Shown here: positions 16,960 through 26,301 of the stretch, piece after piece | How positions within the stretch are numbered: position 1 is the first letter of the stretch | How the letters are laid out: each line of letters begins with the position of its first letter | NCBI GenBank assembly: GCA_946499505.1 | Contig: CAMMSL010000003.1 | Location: 90,653 to 154,652 of the forward strand | Direction of reading: 5' to 3' | From: an uncultured Lachnoclostridium sp. | Lineage (GTDB): Bacteria > Bacillota > Clostridia > Lachnospirales > Lachnospiraceae | Length of the DNA stretch: 64,000 nt | Translations under genes and position numbers: made by a program | Notes under the pieces: generated by a model | What the model saw: only the letters and a program-made list of their open reading frames with translations | Databases searched by the model: none | Told to the model about the DNA's origin: nothing

Positions 16960-18369
16960 ATGTTATTCAGCAGTATTACATTTTTGTTTATGTTTCTGCC
17001 GATCGTGCTGGCAGTTTACTATCTTGTCCCGTATAAAGTAAAAAATATTGTCTTGCTGATCGCAAGTCTGTTCTTCTATGCATGGGGAGAGCCTGTCTAT
17101 GTCATACTTATGATACTTTCCATTGTGTTCAATTATTTCTGCGGGCGGGACATAAAAGCGAAGGAAGAAGATCCGCGCAGGGCGAAGTTCGCTGTGATAT
17201 TTGCGATAACAGGTAATCTGCTGATCCTGGGATTCTTTAAATATTACGGATTCCTGATCGAAACGATCAATTCAATCCTCCCCACGAATATTCCGTACAG
17301 GGAGCTTGCTCTTCCTGTGGGAATTTCATTTTACACTTTTCAGGCGATTTCCTATATTCTGGACGTGTACTGGAAAAAGGCGGAGGCACAGAAGAATATT
17401 CTTTACTTTGCACTTTATATCAGCATGTTTCCGCAGCTGATCGCCGGTCCGATCGTCCGGTATGTCGATATTGAAGAGCAGCTCAATAAAAGGAAGATGA
17501 GTGCGTCAAAGATCGGCGTGGGTGCAATGTACTTTATTATAGGTCTTGCCAAGAAAGCTGTGCTTGCCAATACCGTGGGAGCAGTTTTCGAAGAGATTGC
17601 AGGAATGCCGGCAGGAAATCTGTCTATACTTACAGCGTGGCTCGGAGTCTTTTCCTATGCGTTCCAGATCTATTTTGACTTCAGCGGATACTCGGATATG
17701 GCGATCGGGCTGGGAAAAATGTTCGGATTTGAGTTTAAAAAGAACTTTGATTATCCCTATGTTTCCAAGAGTGTCACGGAATTCTGGAGGAGATGGCATA
17801 TTTCATTGAGTACATGGTTCCGTGAGTATGTATATATCCCGTTAGGAGGTAATCGGTGTTCTGTTTCACGAAATATATTTAATCTTATGGTCGTGTGGAC
17901 ACTGACCGGGATGTGGCATGGAGCTGCGTGGAATTTTGTGGCATGGGGCGTGTACTATGGCGTGATCCTTGTGATGGAGAAATATATATGGGGAGTGATG
18001 GTCGATCAGCTTCCGAATCCGGTGCGTCATATCTATACAGGAGTTATCGTGCTCGTGGGATGGGTGTTTTTCTTCAGTCCCAGTCTCGGATATGCGATGC
18101 GGTATTTGCTTGCTATGATCGGCGGCGGGGCCGGCATCGTGGATGCGACAGGAGCATTTCTTCTGTTTACGCACTGGCTCCTGTATCTGCTTGCGGTGAT
18201 CGGATCTTCATCTCTGGGACTGAAGATTATCAAATCCGTGATACGGGCGCCCAGAAATCAGTATGTACAGCTGGTAGTGGCAGCAGTCATTTTTATCGGC
18301 ATGTTTCTGATCTCGACGGCATTTCTTGTGACAGGTACTTTTAATCCATTTTTGTATTTCAGATTTTAG
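16960..18369 (+). CDS. MBOAT family O-acyltransferase (AlgI/PatA/DltB-like)
   Basis: A 469-residue polytopic membrane protein with about 11 helices. GISFYTFQAISYILDVY, PQLIAGPIVRY, EFWRRWHISLSTWFREYVYIPLGGNR (described here only in parts) and WHGAAWNFVAWG are hallmarks; His320 in the last motif is the expected catalytic histidine. Such proteins carry acetyl groups across the membrane for transfer to alginate, peptidoglycan or exopolysaccharide. AGAGAGGAAAG precedes the ATG. The acceptor polymer cannot be inferred from the window. Confidence 0.95.
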   Translation: MLFSSITFLFMFLPIVLAVYYLVPYKVKNIVLLIASLFFYAWGEPVYVILMILSIVFNYFCGRDIKAKEEDPRRAKFAVIFAITGNLLILGFFKYYGFLIETINSILPTNIPYRELALPVGISFYTFQAISYILDVYWKKAEAQKNILYFALYISMFPQLIAGPIVRYVDIEEQLNKRKMSASKIGVGAMYFIIGLAKKAVLANTVGAVFEEIAGMPAGNLSILTAWLGVFSYAFQIYFDFSGYSDMAIGLGKMFGFEFKKNFDYPYVSKSVTEFWRRWHISLSTWFREYVYIPLGGNRCSVSRNIFNLMVVWTLTGMWHGAAWNFVAWGVYYGVILVMEKYIWGVMVDQLPNPVRHIYTGVIVLVGWVFFFSPSLGYAMRYLLAMIGGGAGIVDATGAFLLFTHWLLYLLAVIGSSSLGLKIIKSVIRAPRNQYVQLVVAAVIFIGMFLISTAFLVTGTFNPFLYFRF

Positions 18370-18380
18370 GTGGGAGTCTT

Positions 18381-19535
18381 ATGATAAACAGAAAAAGAAA
18401 AGCGAGGATTGCAAATCTGATCGGGAAGATATTTATTTTACTCCTTTTTCTTGTGATGATCATAAATGTGATCGTACCTGACCGGGAGAAATCGGAACTG
18501 GAGAACCGTTCGCTCGAGTCACGGCCACGATTTAATCTGACGACGATCCTGTCCGGGGACTTTATGGAGCAATGGGAGCAATACCTGAGTGATCAGTTTG
18601 TCGGCCGGGATACGTGGCGCAGCCTGAAAGTCGGGCTTGACCGGCTGGGCGGAGCCAGAATGGAAAATGATATTTACATCGGGAAAGGCGGACAGCTCAT
18701 GGAAAATATCGAGGTGCCGGATGAGGAGCAGCTGGAGGCCAATCTGACAGCCATCAAGGATTTTTCCGATACCTATGAGAATATCCCGGTCACGATGATG
18801 CTTGTGCCGGATGCCGCATGCATCCTGTCAGACAGTCTTCCGGCATTTGCAAGAGTGGAAGACCAGCGTCAGATGTTCAGCATGGCAGAGCGGGAGCTGG
18901 GCGATTCTGTTAACTGGATTGATACGGTGTCCATATTGAATAATCATAAATCAGAAAAGTTATACTATAAGACAGATCATCACTGGACTACCCAGGGAGC
19001 TTTCTATGTGTTCCAGGATGCGGCAAAGACATTAGGTATCGAAGGGGATGTGTCAGATGATTTTGTGTCTTATACGGTGACAGACAGTTTTAACGGTGTC
19101 CTTGCGGCTTCCAGCGGCGTAGGACTGGATGAAAAGGAACAGATCGATATCTATGCGCCGACAGAGGGCGATGACGATGTCGTGGTGAATTATGTAGACG
19201 AGGGACGGAAGACGACATCTCTGTATGATTCATCAAAGTTGGAGACGCGTGATAAATACGGTGTATTTCTTGGCGGAAACACATCAGTTATAGATATCAG
19301 GACCGTGTCTACAAGCCAGAAGCGTCTGCTTGTGGTGAAGGATTCTTTTGCAGACTGTTTTATCCCGTTTCTGGCTCCGTATTACAGGGAAATCGTAGTG
19401 GTAGATCCCCGGTATTACAGCGGAACTATGGATGATATTATGGATACTTACAGGATCACGGATGCATTGATCCTGTACAGCGGCAATACATTTTTTACAG
19501 ACAATAATATAAGCGGAGTGTTTACAGGTGAGTAA
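18381..19535 (+). CDS. DHHW family protein (AlgJ/AlgX-like acetyl transfer partner)
   Basis: A 384-residue protein with one N-terminal helix (about residues 12-33) and a large outside domain. The family motif DHHW is at residues 199-202 (KTDHHWTTQGA), and KDSFADCF further on fits the catalytic Ser region of the AlgJ/AlgX SGNH-like fold. Such proteins receive acetyl groups from the MBOAT partner and pass them to the polymer. It starts 11 bases after the MBOAT gene and its end overlaps the pseudouridine synthase start by 8 bases. Confidence 0.9.
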   Translation: MINRKRKARIANLIGKIFILLLFLVMIINVIVPDREKSELENRSLESRPRFNLTTILSGDFMEQWEQYLSDQFVGRDTWRSLKVGLDRLGGARMENDIYIGKGGQLMENIEVPDEEQLEANLTAIKDFSDTYENIPVTMMLVPDAACILSDSLPAFARVEDQRQMFSMAERELGDSVNWIDTVSILNNHKSEKLYYKTDHHWTTQGAFYVFQDAAKTLGIEGDVSDDFVSYTVTDSFNGVLAASSGVGLDEKEQIDIYAPTEGDDDVVVNYVDEGRKTTSLYDSSKLETRDKYGVFLGGNTSVIDIRTVSTSQKRLLVVKDSFADCFIPFLAPYYREIVVVDPRYYSGTMDDIMDTYRITDALILYSGNTFFTDNNISGVFTGE

Positions 19536-20277
19536 TCAGATCAGAGAAGAATTTTTGGGCAAGAAAGAGCCGGTAAGACTGAATAAGTATTTAAGTGAGG
19601 CGGGCGTGTGCTCCAGGAGGGAGGCGGACCGCCTCATTGAGTCTGGACGGGTAACCGTGGACGGGAAACCTGCACAGACAGGAATGAAAGTTATTCCGGG
19701 ACAGGAAGTACAGGTGGGAAAAAAACTTGTATCCAAAGGGGACGAGATGGTTGTGCTGGCGGTGAATAAGCCGCGGGGAATCGTCTGCACCGAAGAGAAG
19801 CGGGAGCGGAACAGCATCGTCAGATTCCTTGATTACCCCATCCGTGTAACCTATGTCGGGCGTCTGGATAAAGATTCCAGAGGGCTTCTTCTCATGACGA
19901 ACAACGGGGATATCATCAACCGCATGATGCGCGCATCCAATTACCATGAGAAAGAATATAAGGTTACGGTAGACAAGGAAATCACGGATGAGTTTCTTGA
20001 GAAGATGGCAGGCGGCGTTCCTATACTGGATACGGTGACAAGGCCGTGCAAGGTCAGAAAGATCGGGAAGTATACGTTTTCGATCATCCTGACACAGGGG
20101 CTCAACCGCCAGATCAGAAGGATGTGTGAAGCCCTCGGATATGAGGTAAAAGACCTCCTGAGAGTAAGGGTAATGAATATCCGGCTGGGCAGCCTGAAGG
20201 AAGGCGGATACCGGAAGGTGACAGATGCGGAATTAGAGGAACTGTATAAGCTGATACAGGGATCCTCTGCCAGATGA
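19528..20277 (+). CDS. rluF: 23S rRNA pseudouridine synthase, RluF-like
   Basis: A 249-residue RsuA-family enzyme. The S4 RNA-binding domain covers about 17-65 (RLNKYLSEAGVCSRREADR) and the catalytic domain carries GRLDKDSRGLLLMTNNGD with the catalytic Asp. MMRASNYHEKEY and NRQIRRMCEALGYEV fit the RluF subgroup, which modifies 23S rRNA near position 2604 in E. coli. The start is GTG at 19528, overlapping the DHHW stop, with GCGGAG upstream. Overlap suggests read-through from the O-acetylation operon rather than shared function. Confidence 0.88.
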   Translation: MSNQIREEFLGKKEPVRLNKYLSEAGVCSRREADRLIESGRVTVDGKPAQTGMKVIPGQEVQVGKKLVSKGDEMVVLAVNKPRGIVCTEEKRERNSIVRFLDYPIRVTYVGRLDKDSRGLLLMTNNGDIINRMMRASNYHEKEYKVTVDKEITDEFLEKMAGGVPILDTVTRPCKVRKIGKYTFSIILTQGLNRQIRRMCEALGYEVKDLLRVRVMNIRLGSLKEGGYRKVTDAELEELYKLIQGSSAR

Positions 20278-20339
20278 GAGAAGCTGTGCGGCAGATCGGA
20301 TATGAAAAAGAATGTGACAGAAAAGGCAGATATAAGATT

Positions 20340-22334
20340 ATGGAAGATAAGATGGTAAACGATGTGAAGACAGGGTCTGACGATAAGATGAAACGGATGC
20401 GTGAGCTGGTGGATCTTTTGAACCGTGCACGGCGCGCATATGAACAGGAAGATACGGAGATCATGAGCAACTTTGAGTATGACCGCCTCTATGATGAACT
20501 TCAGGAACTGGAGAAAGAGCTTGGAACAACGCTTGCTGCCAGTCCTACGGTCAATGTGGGATATGAAGTCTTAAGCGAACTTCCCAAAGAAAGACACGAG
20601 CGTCCCATGCTCTCTCTGGACAAGACTAAAGACGTGGCGCGTCTCAAAGAGTTCCTCGGCAGTCAGAAGGCCATGATCTCATGGAAACTGGACGGCCTTA
20701 CGATTGTTCTTACGTACCGGGAAGGCGCGCTTGAGAAAGCCGTGACCCGCGGCAACGGGGAAGTGGGGGAAGTAGTAACAAACAATGCCAGAGTGTTCAA
20801 GAATGTTCCACTTACGATACCCTATCAGGGAGAGCTCGTATTAAGAGGAGAAGCGGTTATTTCCTATAAGGATTTCGAGAAGATCAACGAAGAGATCGGG
20901 GATGCCGATGCAAAGTATAAGAATCCGAGAAATCTGTGCAGCGGTTCTGTCCGTCAGCTCAACAATGAGATCACGGCAAAGCGTAATGTCAGATTCTATG
21001 CGTTTACTCTCGTGCGGGCGGAAGGTGTTGATTTTAAAAACTCCAGACTTTATCAGATGCAGTGGCTGCAGCAGCAGGGATTTGACGTGGTGGAGAACCA
21101 TCCGGTCACAGCAGATACCATTGAAGAAGAAGTGGCATGGTTTGCGGAGCATATCGAGAAAAATGAAGTGCCGTCCGACGGACTGGTTCTTGTATATGAT
21201 GACATCGCCTACGGCCAGTCGCTGGGGACGACGGCGAAGTTCCCGAGGGATTCCTTTGCGTTTAAGTGGGCGGACGAGATCCGTGAGACCACGCTGACAG
21301 AGATCGAATGGAGTCCGTCGAGGACAGGACTGATCAATCCGGTTGCCGTATTTGAGCCGGTGGAACTGGAAGGAACGACGGTAAGCCGTGCCAGCGTCCA
21401 CAATATCAGTATCATGGAAGAACTGGAACTGGGAGTGGGGGACAGGATCACCGTGTACAAGGCGAATATGATCATTCCTCAGATCGCGGAGAACCTGACG
21501 AGAAGCGGTGTGAAAGACATCCCGAAAGAATGTCCGGTCTGCGGCGGCCCTACAAAGATCGCCATGGAAAATGAGACAAAGACGCTTTACTGTACCAATC
21601 CGAAGTGTCAGGCGAAACATGTCAAGTCGTTTACTCTTTTTGTAAGCAGGGACGCTATGAATATCGAGGGGCTTTCCGAGGCGACTCTGGAGAAGTTCAT
21701 CATGAACGGATATGTAAAAGACTTTACCGATCTGTTCCATCTCGACAGATATGCGGATGAGATCCGCCAGATGGACGGCTTCGGGGATAAATCTTATGAG
21801 AACCTGCAGAACAGTATCAAAAATGCGCGGACGACAACACTCCCCCGCCTCGTCTACAGTCTGGGAATCCCGAATATCGGTATCGCAAATGCGAAGATGA
21901 TCTGCGGGGCTCTTGGAAATGATCCGGAGCGCATCCTGAATACAACCGTAGAGGAGTTAAGCGGGATCTCCGGAGTGGGCAGCGTGATCGCGGGGACCTT
22001 TGTGGATTATTTTGCTGATGAAGACCACAGGAATCTGTTTAAAAGACTTCTCGAAGAAGTCGAGATACCAAAAGAGGAGATTACAGAGGACTCCCGGAAA
22101 TTTGAGGGAGTGAACTTTGTCATAACCGGAAGCGTGAACCATTTCGCCAACCGGGCAGAAGTAAAAGAAGAAATTGAAAAGAGAGGAGGGAAAGTGACAG
22201 GAAGCGTAACATCGAAGACGAATTATCTTATCAACAATGATGTGAATTCCACTTCTTCCAAGAACAGAAAGGCGCGGGAACTTGGAGTCCCGATCATCTC
22301 GGAAGAGGAGTTTTTAAATATGTTGAACGGATAG
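20340..22334 (+). CDS. ligA: NAD-dependent DNA ligase
   Basis: About 664 residues from the ATG at 20340. The Ia and adenylation region has the nucleophilic Lys116 in SWKLDGLTIVL, followed by GEVVTNNARVFKNVP and the OB fold. A four-Cys zinc site (CPVCGG and CTNPKCQ), helix-hairpin-helix repeats and a C-terminal BRCT domain (GVNFVITGSVNHFANR) complete the order. WKLDG departs from the more usual KxDGxA setting, so this may be a divergent or second LigA type. An upstream ATG at 20274 overlaps the previous stop and cannot be excluded as start. Confidence 0.93.
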   Translation: MEDKMVNDVKTGSDDKMKRMRELVDLLNRARRAYEQEDTEIMSNFEYDRLYDELQELEKELGTTLAASPTVNVGYEVLSELPKERHERPMLSLDKTKDVARLKEFLGSQKAMISWKLDGLTIVLTYREGALEKAVTRGNGEVGEVVTNNARVFKNVPLTIPYQGELVLRGEAVISYKDFEKINEEIGDADAKYKNPRNLCSGSVRQLNNEITAKRNVRFYAFTLVRAEGVDFKNSRLYQMQWLQQQGFDVVENHPVTADTIEEEVAWFAEHIEKNEVPSDGLVLVYDDIAYGQSLGTTAKFPRDSFAFKWADEIRETTLTEIEWSPSRTGLINPVAVFEPVELEGTTVSRASVHNISIMEELELGVGDRITVYKANMIIPQIAENLTRSGVKDIPKECPVCGGPTKIAMENETKTLYCTNPKCQAKHVKSFTLFVSRDAMNIEGLSEATLEKFIMNGYVKDFTDLFHLDRYADEIRQMDGFGDKSYENLQNSIKNARTTTLPRLVYSLGIPNIGIANAKMICGALGNDPERILNTTVEELSGISGVGSVIAGTFVDYFADEDHRNLFKRLLEEVEIPKEEITEDSRKFEGVNFVITGSVNHFANRAEVKEEIEKRGGKVTGSVTSKTNYLINNDVNSTSSKNRKARELGVPIISEEEFLNMLNG

Positions 22335-22356
22335 TATAAAGAAAGGCAGGTAATGT

Positions 22357-23904
22357 GTGAATTTCAAAATCGCAAAATTAAAAGAAAAGTTACTGGAAAA
22401 ATTAAATGAGACTCTGAAAGCAGTACTCCCGATCATTGCCATCGTGCTGGTCTTATGCTTTACGATCGCTCCGCTGGAGCCCGGCATCCTGCTGGCGTTT
22501 CTGCTGGGGGCTGTATTCCTGATCGCGGGGATGATGTTTTTTACTCTGGGCGCAGAGATGTCCATGACGCCTATCGGCGAAAATGTGGGAACCAGTATGA
22601 CGCAGACGAGAAAACTGTGGCTGATGGTGCTTCTGACCTTTATCCTCGGCTTTATCGTGACTATATCGGAGCCGGATCTTCAGGTGCTGGCAGAGCAGGT
22701 GCCCGCGGTGCCGAACATGATCCTTGTGCTGTCTGTGGCATTCGGCGTGGGTATCTTCCTCGTAGCGTCACTGCTCCGCATGCTGTACAATATTTCGCTG
22801 GCGCATATGCTGATCGTGCTCTATATCATCGTGTTTGCGCTGGCATTTCTTGCCCCGGATGAATTTATTGCCGTGGCATTTGACTCCGGCGGTGTGACGA
22901 CAGGACCTATGACGGTGCCCTTTATCATGGCATTCGGTATCGGTATTTCCGCGATCCGAAGCGATGAGAGGGCAGAGGATGACAGTTTCGGTCTTGTGGC
23001 GCTTTCATCTGTGGGACCGATTCTTTCCGTGCTCGTGCTGAGCCTGATCTACCGGCCTGACAGCGCGGCTTATGTGCCGGAAAGTATCCCTGAAATCGGA
23101 AATTCCGTAGAACTCTGGCATATATTTGCAGAGGGAATCCCGGAATATATGAAAGAGATGGCAGTTTCGCTCCTGCCGATCATTGTCTTCTTTATTATTT
23201 TCCAGATCGTATTCCGGAGAGTACAGAAGAGAATGCTCATCAGGATCGGAGTCGGTATGGTATATACTTACGCGGGACTTTTCCTGTTCCTGACAGGGGT
23301 AAATGTGGGCTTTATGCCGGCAGGTAATTATCTCGGACAGGTGCTGGCGGATAATCCGTATAAATGGGTGATCGTTCCCATCGGTATGATCATCGGATAC
23401 TTTATCGTCCGCGCAGAGCCCGCGGTGTTCGTCCTGACACGGCAGGTAGAGGATATTACTTCAGGGACCATAAGTGCGGGAGCCATGAGCCTGAGCCTCT
23501 CCATCGGTGTGGCTGTATCTCTGGGACTCGCTATGGTGCGGGTGCTGACCGGAATATCGATCTTCTGGTTTGTGATACCGGGATATGCCATTGCCCTGCT
23601 CCTGTCGTTCTTTGTGCCGAAGATCTTTACAGCCATTGCGTTTGACTCCGGCGGCGTGGCATCGGGGCCCATGACCGCCACATTTCTCCTTCCGTTTGCC
23701 ATCGGGGCTTGTACGAGTGTAGGAGGGAATATCGTTACGGATGCATTCGGTGTGGTCGCCATGGTCGCCATGACGCCTCTCATTACAATACAGATATTAG
23801 GGCTTGTATTTGAACTCAATTCCAGACATCTCGAGAAGATGGAAGCAAGAAAGGCAGCTGCTGCATTTGCCCAGCTTCCGGATGATGAGATCATAGAACT
23901 TTAA
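22357..23904 (+). CDS. DUF1538 family membrane protein (duplicated)
   Basis: A 515-residue integral membrane protein with about 12 helices. Two homologous halves each carry an AFDSGGV motif (GVTTGPMTVPF in the first, GVASGPMTATF in the second), the mark of the DUF1538 family. The repeated polar motif inside helices suggests a transport or channel role. GTG at 22357 follows GAAAGGCAGG. The PII-like gene starts 18 bases downstream, a pairing that resembles AmtB-GlnK logic: the soluble trimer may gate the membrane protein. The transported solute is unknown. Confidence 0.85.
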   Translation: MNFKIAKLKEKLLEKLNETLKAVLPIIAIVLVLCFTIAPLEPGILLAFLLGAVFLIAGMMFFTLGAEMSMTPIGENVGTSMTQTRKLWLMVLLTFILGFIVTISEPDLQVLAEQVPAVPNMILVLSVAFGVGIFLVASLLRMLYNISLAHMLIVLYIIVFALAFLAPDEFIAVAFDSGGVTTGPMTVPFIMAFGIGISAIRSDERAEDDSFGLVALSSVGPILSVLVLSLIYRPDSAAYVPESIPEIGNSVELWHIFAEGIPEYMKEMAVSLLPIIVFFIIFQIVFRRVQKRMLIRIGVGMVYTYAGLFLFLTGVNVGFMPAGNYLGQVLADNPYKWVIVPIGMIIGYFIVRAEPAVFVLTRQVEDITSGTISAGAMSLSLSIGVAVSLGLAMVRVLTGISIFWFVIPGYAIALLLSFFVPKIFTAIAFDSGGVASGPMTATFLLPFAIGACTSVGGNIVTDAFGVVAMVAMTPLITIQILGLVFELNSRHLEKMEARKAAAAFAQLPDDEIIEL

Positions 23905-23922
23905 GGAGGAAAGGCTATCGTT

Positions 23923-24603
23923 ATGAGTGAGATAAATATGTTGATGACTGTCACCAAGAGATCTGTAGGCCGCAGACTGCTGGCATGTTATGAGGAGATT
24001 GGTCTTTCTTCCACTCTGTGTACGCTGGCGCAGGGGACGGCAACCAGCGAGATACTGGATTACTTTGGTCTTGAAGTCACAGAGAAGATGGTAACCCTGA
24101 CCGTGGTGTCGGATGACACATGGAAAAAGGTAAAACGGGAACTTGAAGACAGATTACAGATTGACGTCCCCGGCACGGGCATCGCGTTTCTGATGCCGCT
24201 GTCCAGTGTGGGCGGCAAGAAGGTGCTGCAGTTTCTGATCGACGGACAGAAAGTTGAAAAAGTAGAGGAGAGTGTCATGAAAAATACCAATTATGAACTG
24301 ATCATCGTAGTCGCAAATCACGGGCACAGCGAAGAAGTGATGGACGCCGCGAGAGCGAAGGGCGCAGGAGGCGGTACCGTGATACACGCAAAGGGAACAG
24401 GGCTTGAGAGAGCGGAGAAGTTCCTCGGAGTATCCATCGCAGATGAGAAGGAGCTCATCCTGATCGTCGCAAAGGCAGAGATGAAAAATGCGATCATGAA
24501 ATCTATCATGGATCATGCGGGGCTTGAGAGCAAAGCACGCTCTGTCGTCTTCTCCCTCCCTGTGACGGACACCGCCGGGCTGAGACTGCAGGAAATCCAG
24601 TGA
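23923..24603 (+). CDS. PII-like signalling protein with two PII-type halves
   Basis: A 226-residue soluble protein. Both halves look like ferredoxin-fold PII domains: MLMTVTKRSVGRRLL at the N-terminus, and NYELIIVVANHGHSEEVMDAAR from about residue 123, followed by AKGAGGGTVIHAKGTG, which resembles the PII nucleotide-binding and T-loop area. Canonical GlnB uridylylation Tyr context is not seen. The gene starts with GGAGGAAAGG before the ATG. Its position beside the DUF1538 gene suggests it regulates that membrane protein in response to nucleotides or another metabolite. Confidence 0.8.
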   Translation: MSEINMLMTVTKRSVGRRLLACYEEIGLSSTLCTLAQGTATSEILDYFGLEVTEKMVTLTVVSDDTWKKVKRELEDRLQIDVPGTGIAFLMPLSSVGGKKVLQFLIDGQKVEKVEESVMKNTNYELIIVVANHGHSEEVMDAARAKGAGGGTVIHAKGTGLERAEKFLGVSIADEKELILIVAKAEMKNAIMKSIMDHAGLESKARSVVFSLPVTDTAGLRLQEIQ

Positions 24604-24630
24604 CAGGACGCTGTTTTAGAAAAAGTTCAT

Positions 24631-24659
24631 TTGTATAACCTGCGTATCTGTACTATAAT
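24631..24659 (+). promoter_or_regulatory. Promoter of the clpX-like gene
   Basis: TTGTAT (24631-24636) and TATAAT (24654-24659) are spaced by 17 bases. A short AAAAAAGCC hairpin-poor leader of about 75 bases follows. Confidence 0.7.
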
Positions 24660-24740
24660 AAAAAAGCCGGATGCGTGCGCATTTTACAGGAAAAGTGCTG
24701 AAGGCTGACGGAGATTAATTGATTGCAGAAGGGATTTAAT

Positions 24741-26237
24741 ATGTCGGATCAAGATTTCATCATAGTGGATGAGGAAGATAAAGAAAAAGAGAATAACGGA
24801 CAGGACAGCCTCTCTGAAGAAGGACAGAAGAAAGAGGTTGTTTCTTCTGACAACAGCAGAAAAGACGGCGATTCCGATAAGAAAGATGACGACGGATATG
24901 AGAAGATCTGTTTTATCTGCCACCGTCCGGAGAGCGTGACGGGGAAGATGATCGATCTTCCCAATAATATTACAGTGTGCCCGGACTGCATGCAGAGAAG
25001 CTTTGACGCCATGACCAACGGTTCTGTGGACTTGAACCGTCTGATGAATATGCCGGGCGTACAGTTCTTCAATATGTCGGATCTGGAGAACATGCAGCCG
25101 AAACCGCAGAAGATCAAGAAGAAAAAGGAAAAACCGAAAGAATTCCACAAGCTGGATATCAAGAACATTCCGGCGCCTCACAAGATCAAGGCAAAGCTGG
25201 ACGAATATGTGGTGGGGCAGGAGTATGCGAAGAAAGCAATGTCCGTTGCTGTGTACAATCATTATAAGAGAGTAGCCACGGATACAATGGACGACATCGA
25301 GATCGAGAAGTCCAATATGCTTATGATCGGACCGACGGGAAGCGGAAAGACTTATCTTGTCAAAACGCTTGCGAGACTCCTTGACGTGCCGCTTGCGATC
25401 ACGGACGCCACATCCCTTACAGAGGCCGGATACATAGGTGACGATATTGAGAGCGTCGTATCTAAGCTGCTGGCAGCCGCTGACAATGATGTGGAGAAAG
25501 CGGAACAGGGTATCATCTTTATCGATGAGATCGATAAGATCGCCAAGAAACGCAACTCCAATCAGAGAGATGTGAGCGGTGAGTCCGTACAGCAGGGAAT
25601 GCTGAAACTCCTCGAGGGAAGCGATGTGGAAGTACCGGTGGGCGCCAACAGCAAGAATGCCATGGTGCCGCTGACCACGGTCAATACAAAGAATATCCTT
25701 TTCATCTGCGGAGGAGCTTTCCCGGATCTGGAGGAGATCATCAAGGAGCGTCTCCAGAAGAAGACTTCCATGGGATTTAATTCGGAACTGAAAGATAAAT
25801 TCGAAAATGATAAGGATCTTTTATCCAAGGTTACAGTCGAGGATCTGAGAAAGTTCGGTATGATCCCGGAGTTCCTCGGACGTCTCCCGATCATATTTAC
25901 GCTGAAGCCGCTTGATAAGGACATGATGGTCAAGATATTAAAAGAGCCGAGAAACGCGATCTTAAAGCAGTATCAGAAACTGCTTGCTCTTGACGAGGTG
26001 AAGCTGAACTTCGATCAGGGCGCTCTTGAAGCAATCGCCGAGAAGGCTATGGAGAAGGATACCGGAGCCCGTGCCCTGCGCGCCATTATCGAGGAATTCA
26101 TGCTGGATATCATGTATGAGATCCCGAAAGATGACAGCATCGGCGAGGTCGTGATCACGAGAGAATATATCGAGGGAACCGGCGGACCGATCATACGGCT
26201 GAGAGGGCAGGAAGTGCCGCAGCTTGAACAGAATTAA
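24741..26237 (+). CDS. clpX: ClpX-type AAA+ unfoldase with acidic N-terminal extension
   Basis: About 498 residues, longer than the usual 420. An acidic, disordered-looking leader (about 1-52) precedes a zinc-binding domain with CFIC and CPDC. A linker rich in Lys (about 115-135) follows. The AAA+ core has Walker A GPTGSGKT, Walker B IIFIDEIDKI, pore loop AGYIGDD and sensor-region MIPEFLGRLP. A hydrophobic-Gly-Phe tripeptide (SMGFNSE) stands where the ClpP-docking IGF loop is expected, so ClpP contact is possible. No clpP or tig lies beside it, which suggests a paralogue outside the normal clpP-clpX operon. The start at 24741 follows AGAAGGGA. Confidence 0.88.
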   Translation: MSDQDFIIVDEEDKEKENNGQDSLSEEGQKKEVVSSDNSRKDGDSDKKDDDGYEKICFICHRPESVTGKMIDLPNNITVCPDCMQRSFDAMTNGSVDLNRLMNMPGVQFFNMSDLENMQPKPQKIKKKKEKPKEFHKLDIKNIPAPHKIKAKLDEYVVGQEYAKKAMSVAVYNHYKRVATDTMDDIEIEKSNMLMIGPTGSGKTYLVKTLARLLDVPLAITDATSLTEAGYIGDDIESVVSKLLAAADNDVEKAEQGIIFIDEIDKIAKKRNSNQRDVSGESVQQGMLKLLEGSDVEVPVGANSKNAMVPLTTVNTKNILFICGGAFPDLEEIIKERLQKKTSMGFNSELKDKFENDKDLLSKVTVEDLRKFGMIPEFLGRLPIIFTLKPLDKDMMVKILKEPRNAILKQYQKLLALDEVKLNFDQGALEAIAEKAMEKDTGARALRAIIEEFMLDIMYEIPKDDSIGEVVITREYIEGTGGPIIRLRGQEVPQLEQN

Positions 26238-26252
26238 AAATATATAAATACA

Positions 26253-26297
26253 GACAGCGCATCACACAAATTGTTTCTGTGTGATGCGCTGTCTTCT
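26253..26297. terminator. Bidirectional terminator between clpX-like gene and subtilase
   Basis: A perfect 16-bp stem pairs 26253-26268 (GACAGCGCATCACACA) with 26278-26293, followed by TTCTTAT on the plus strand and by A/T-rich sequence on the other. It serves both convergent genes. Confidence 0.85.
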
Positions 26298-26301
26298 TAT
26301 G

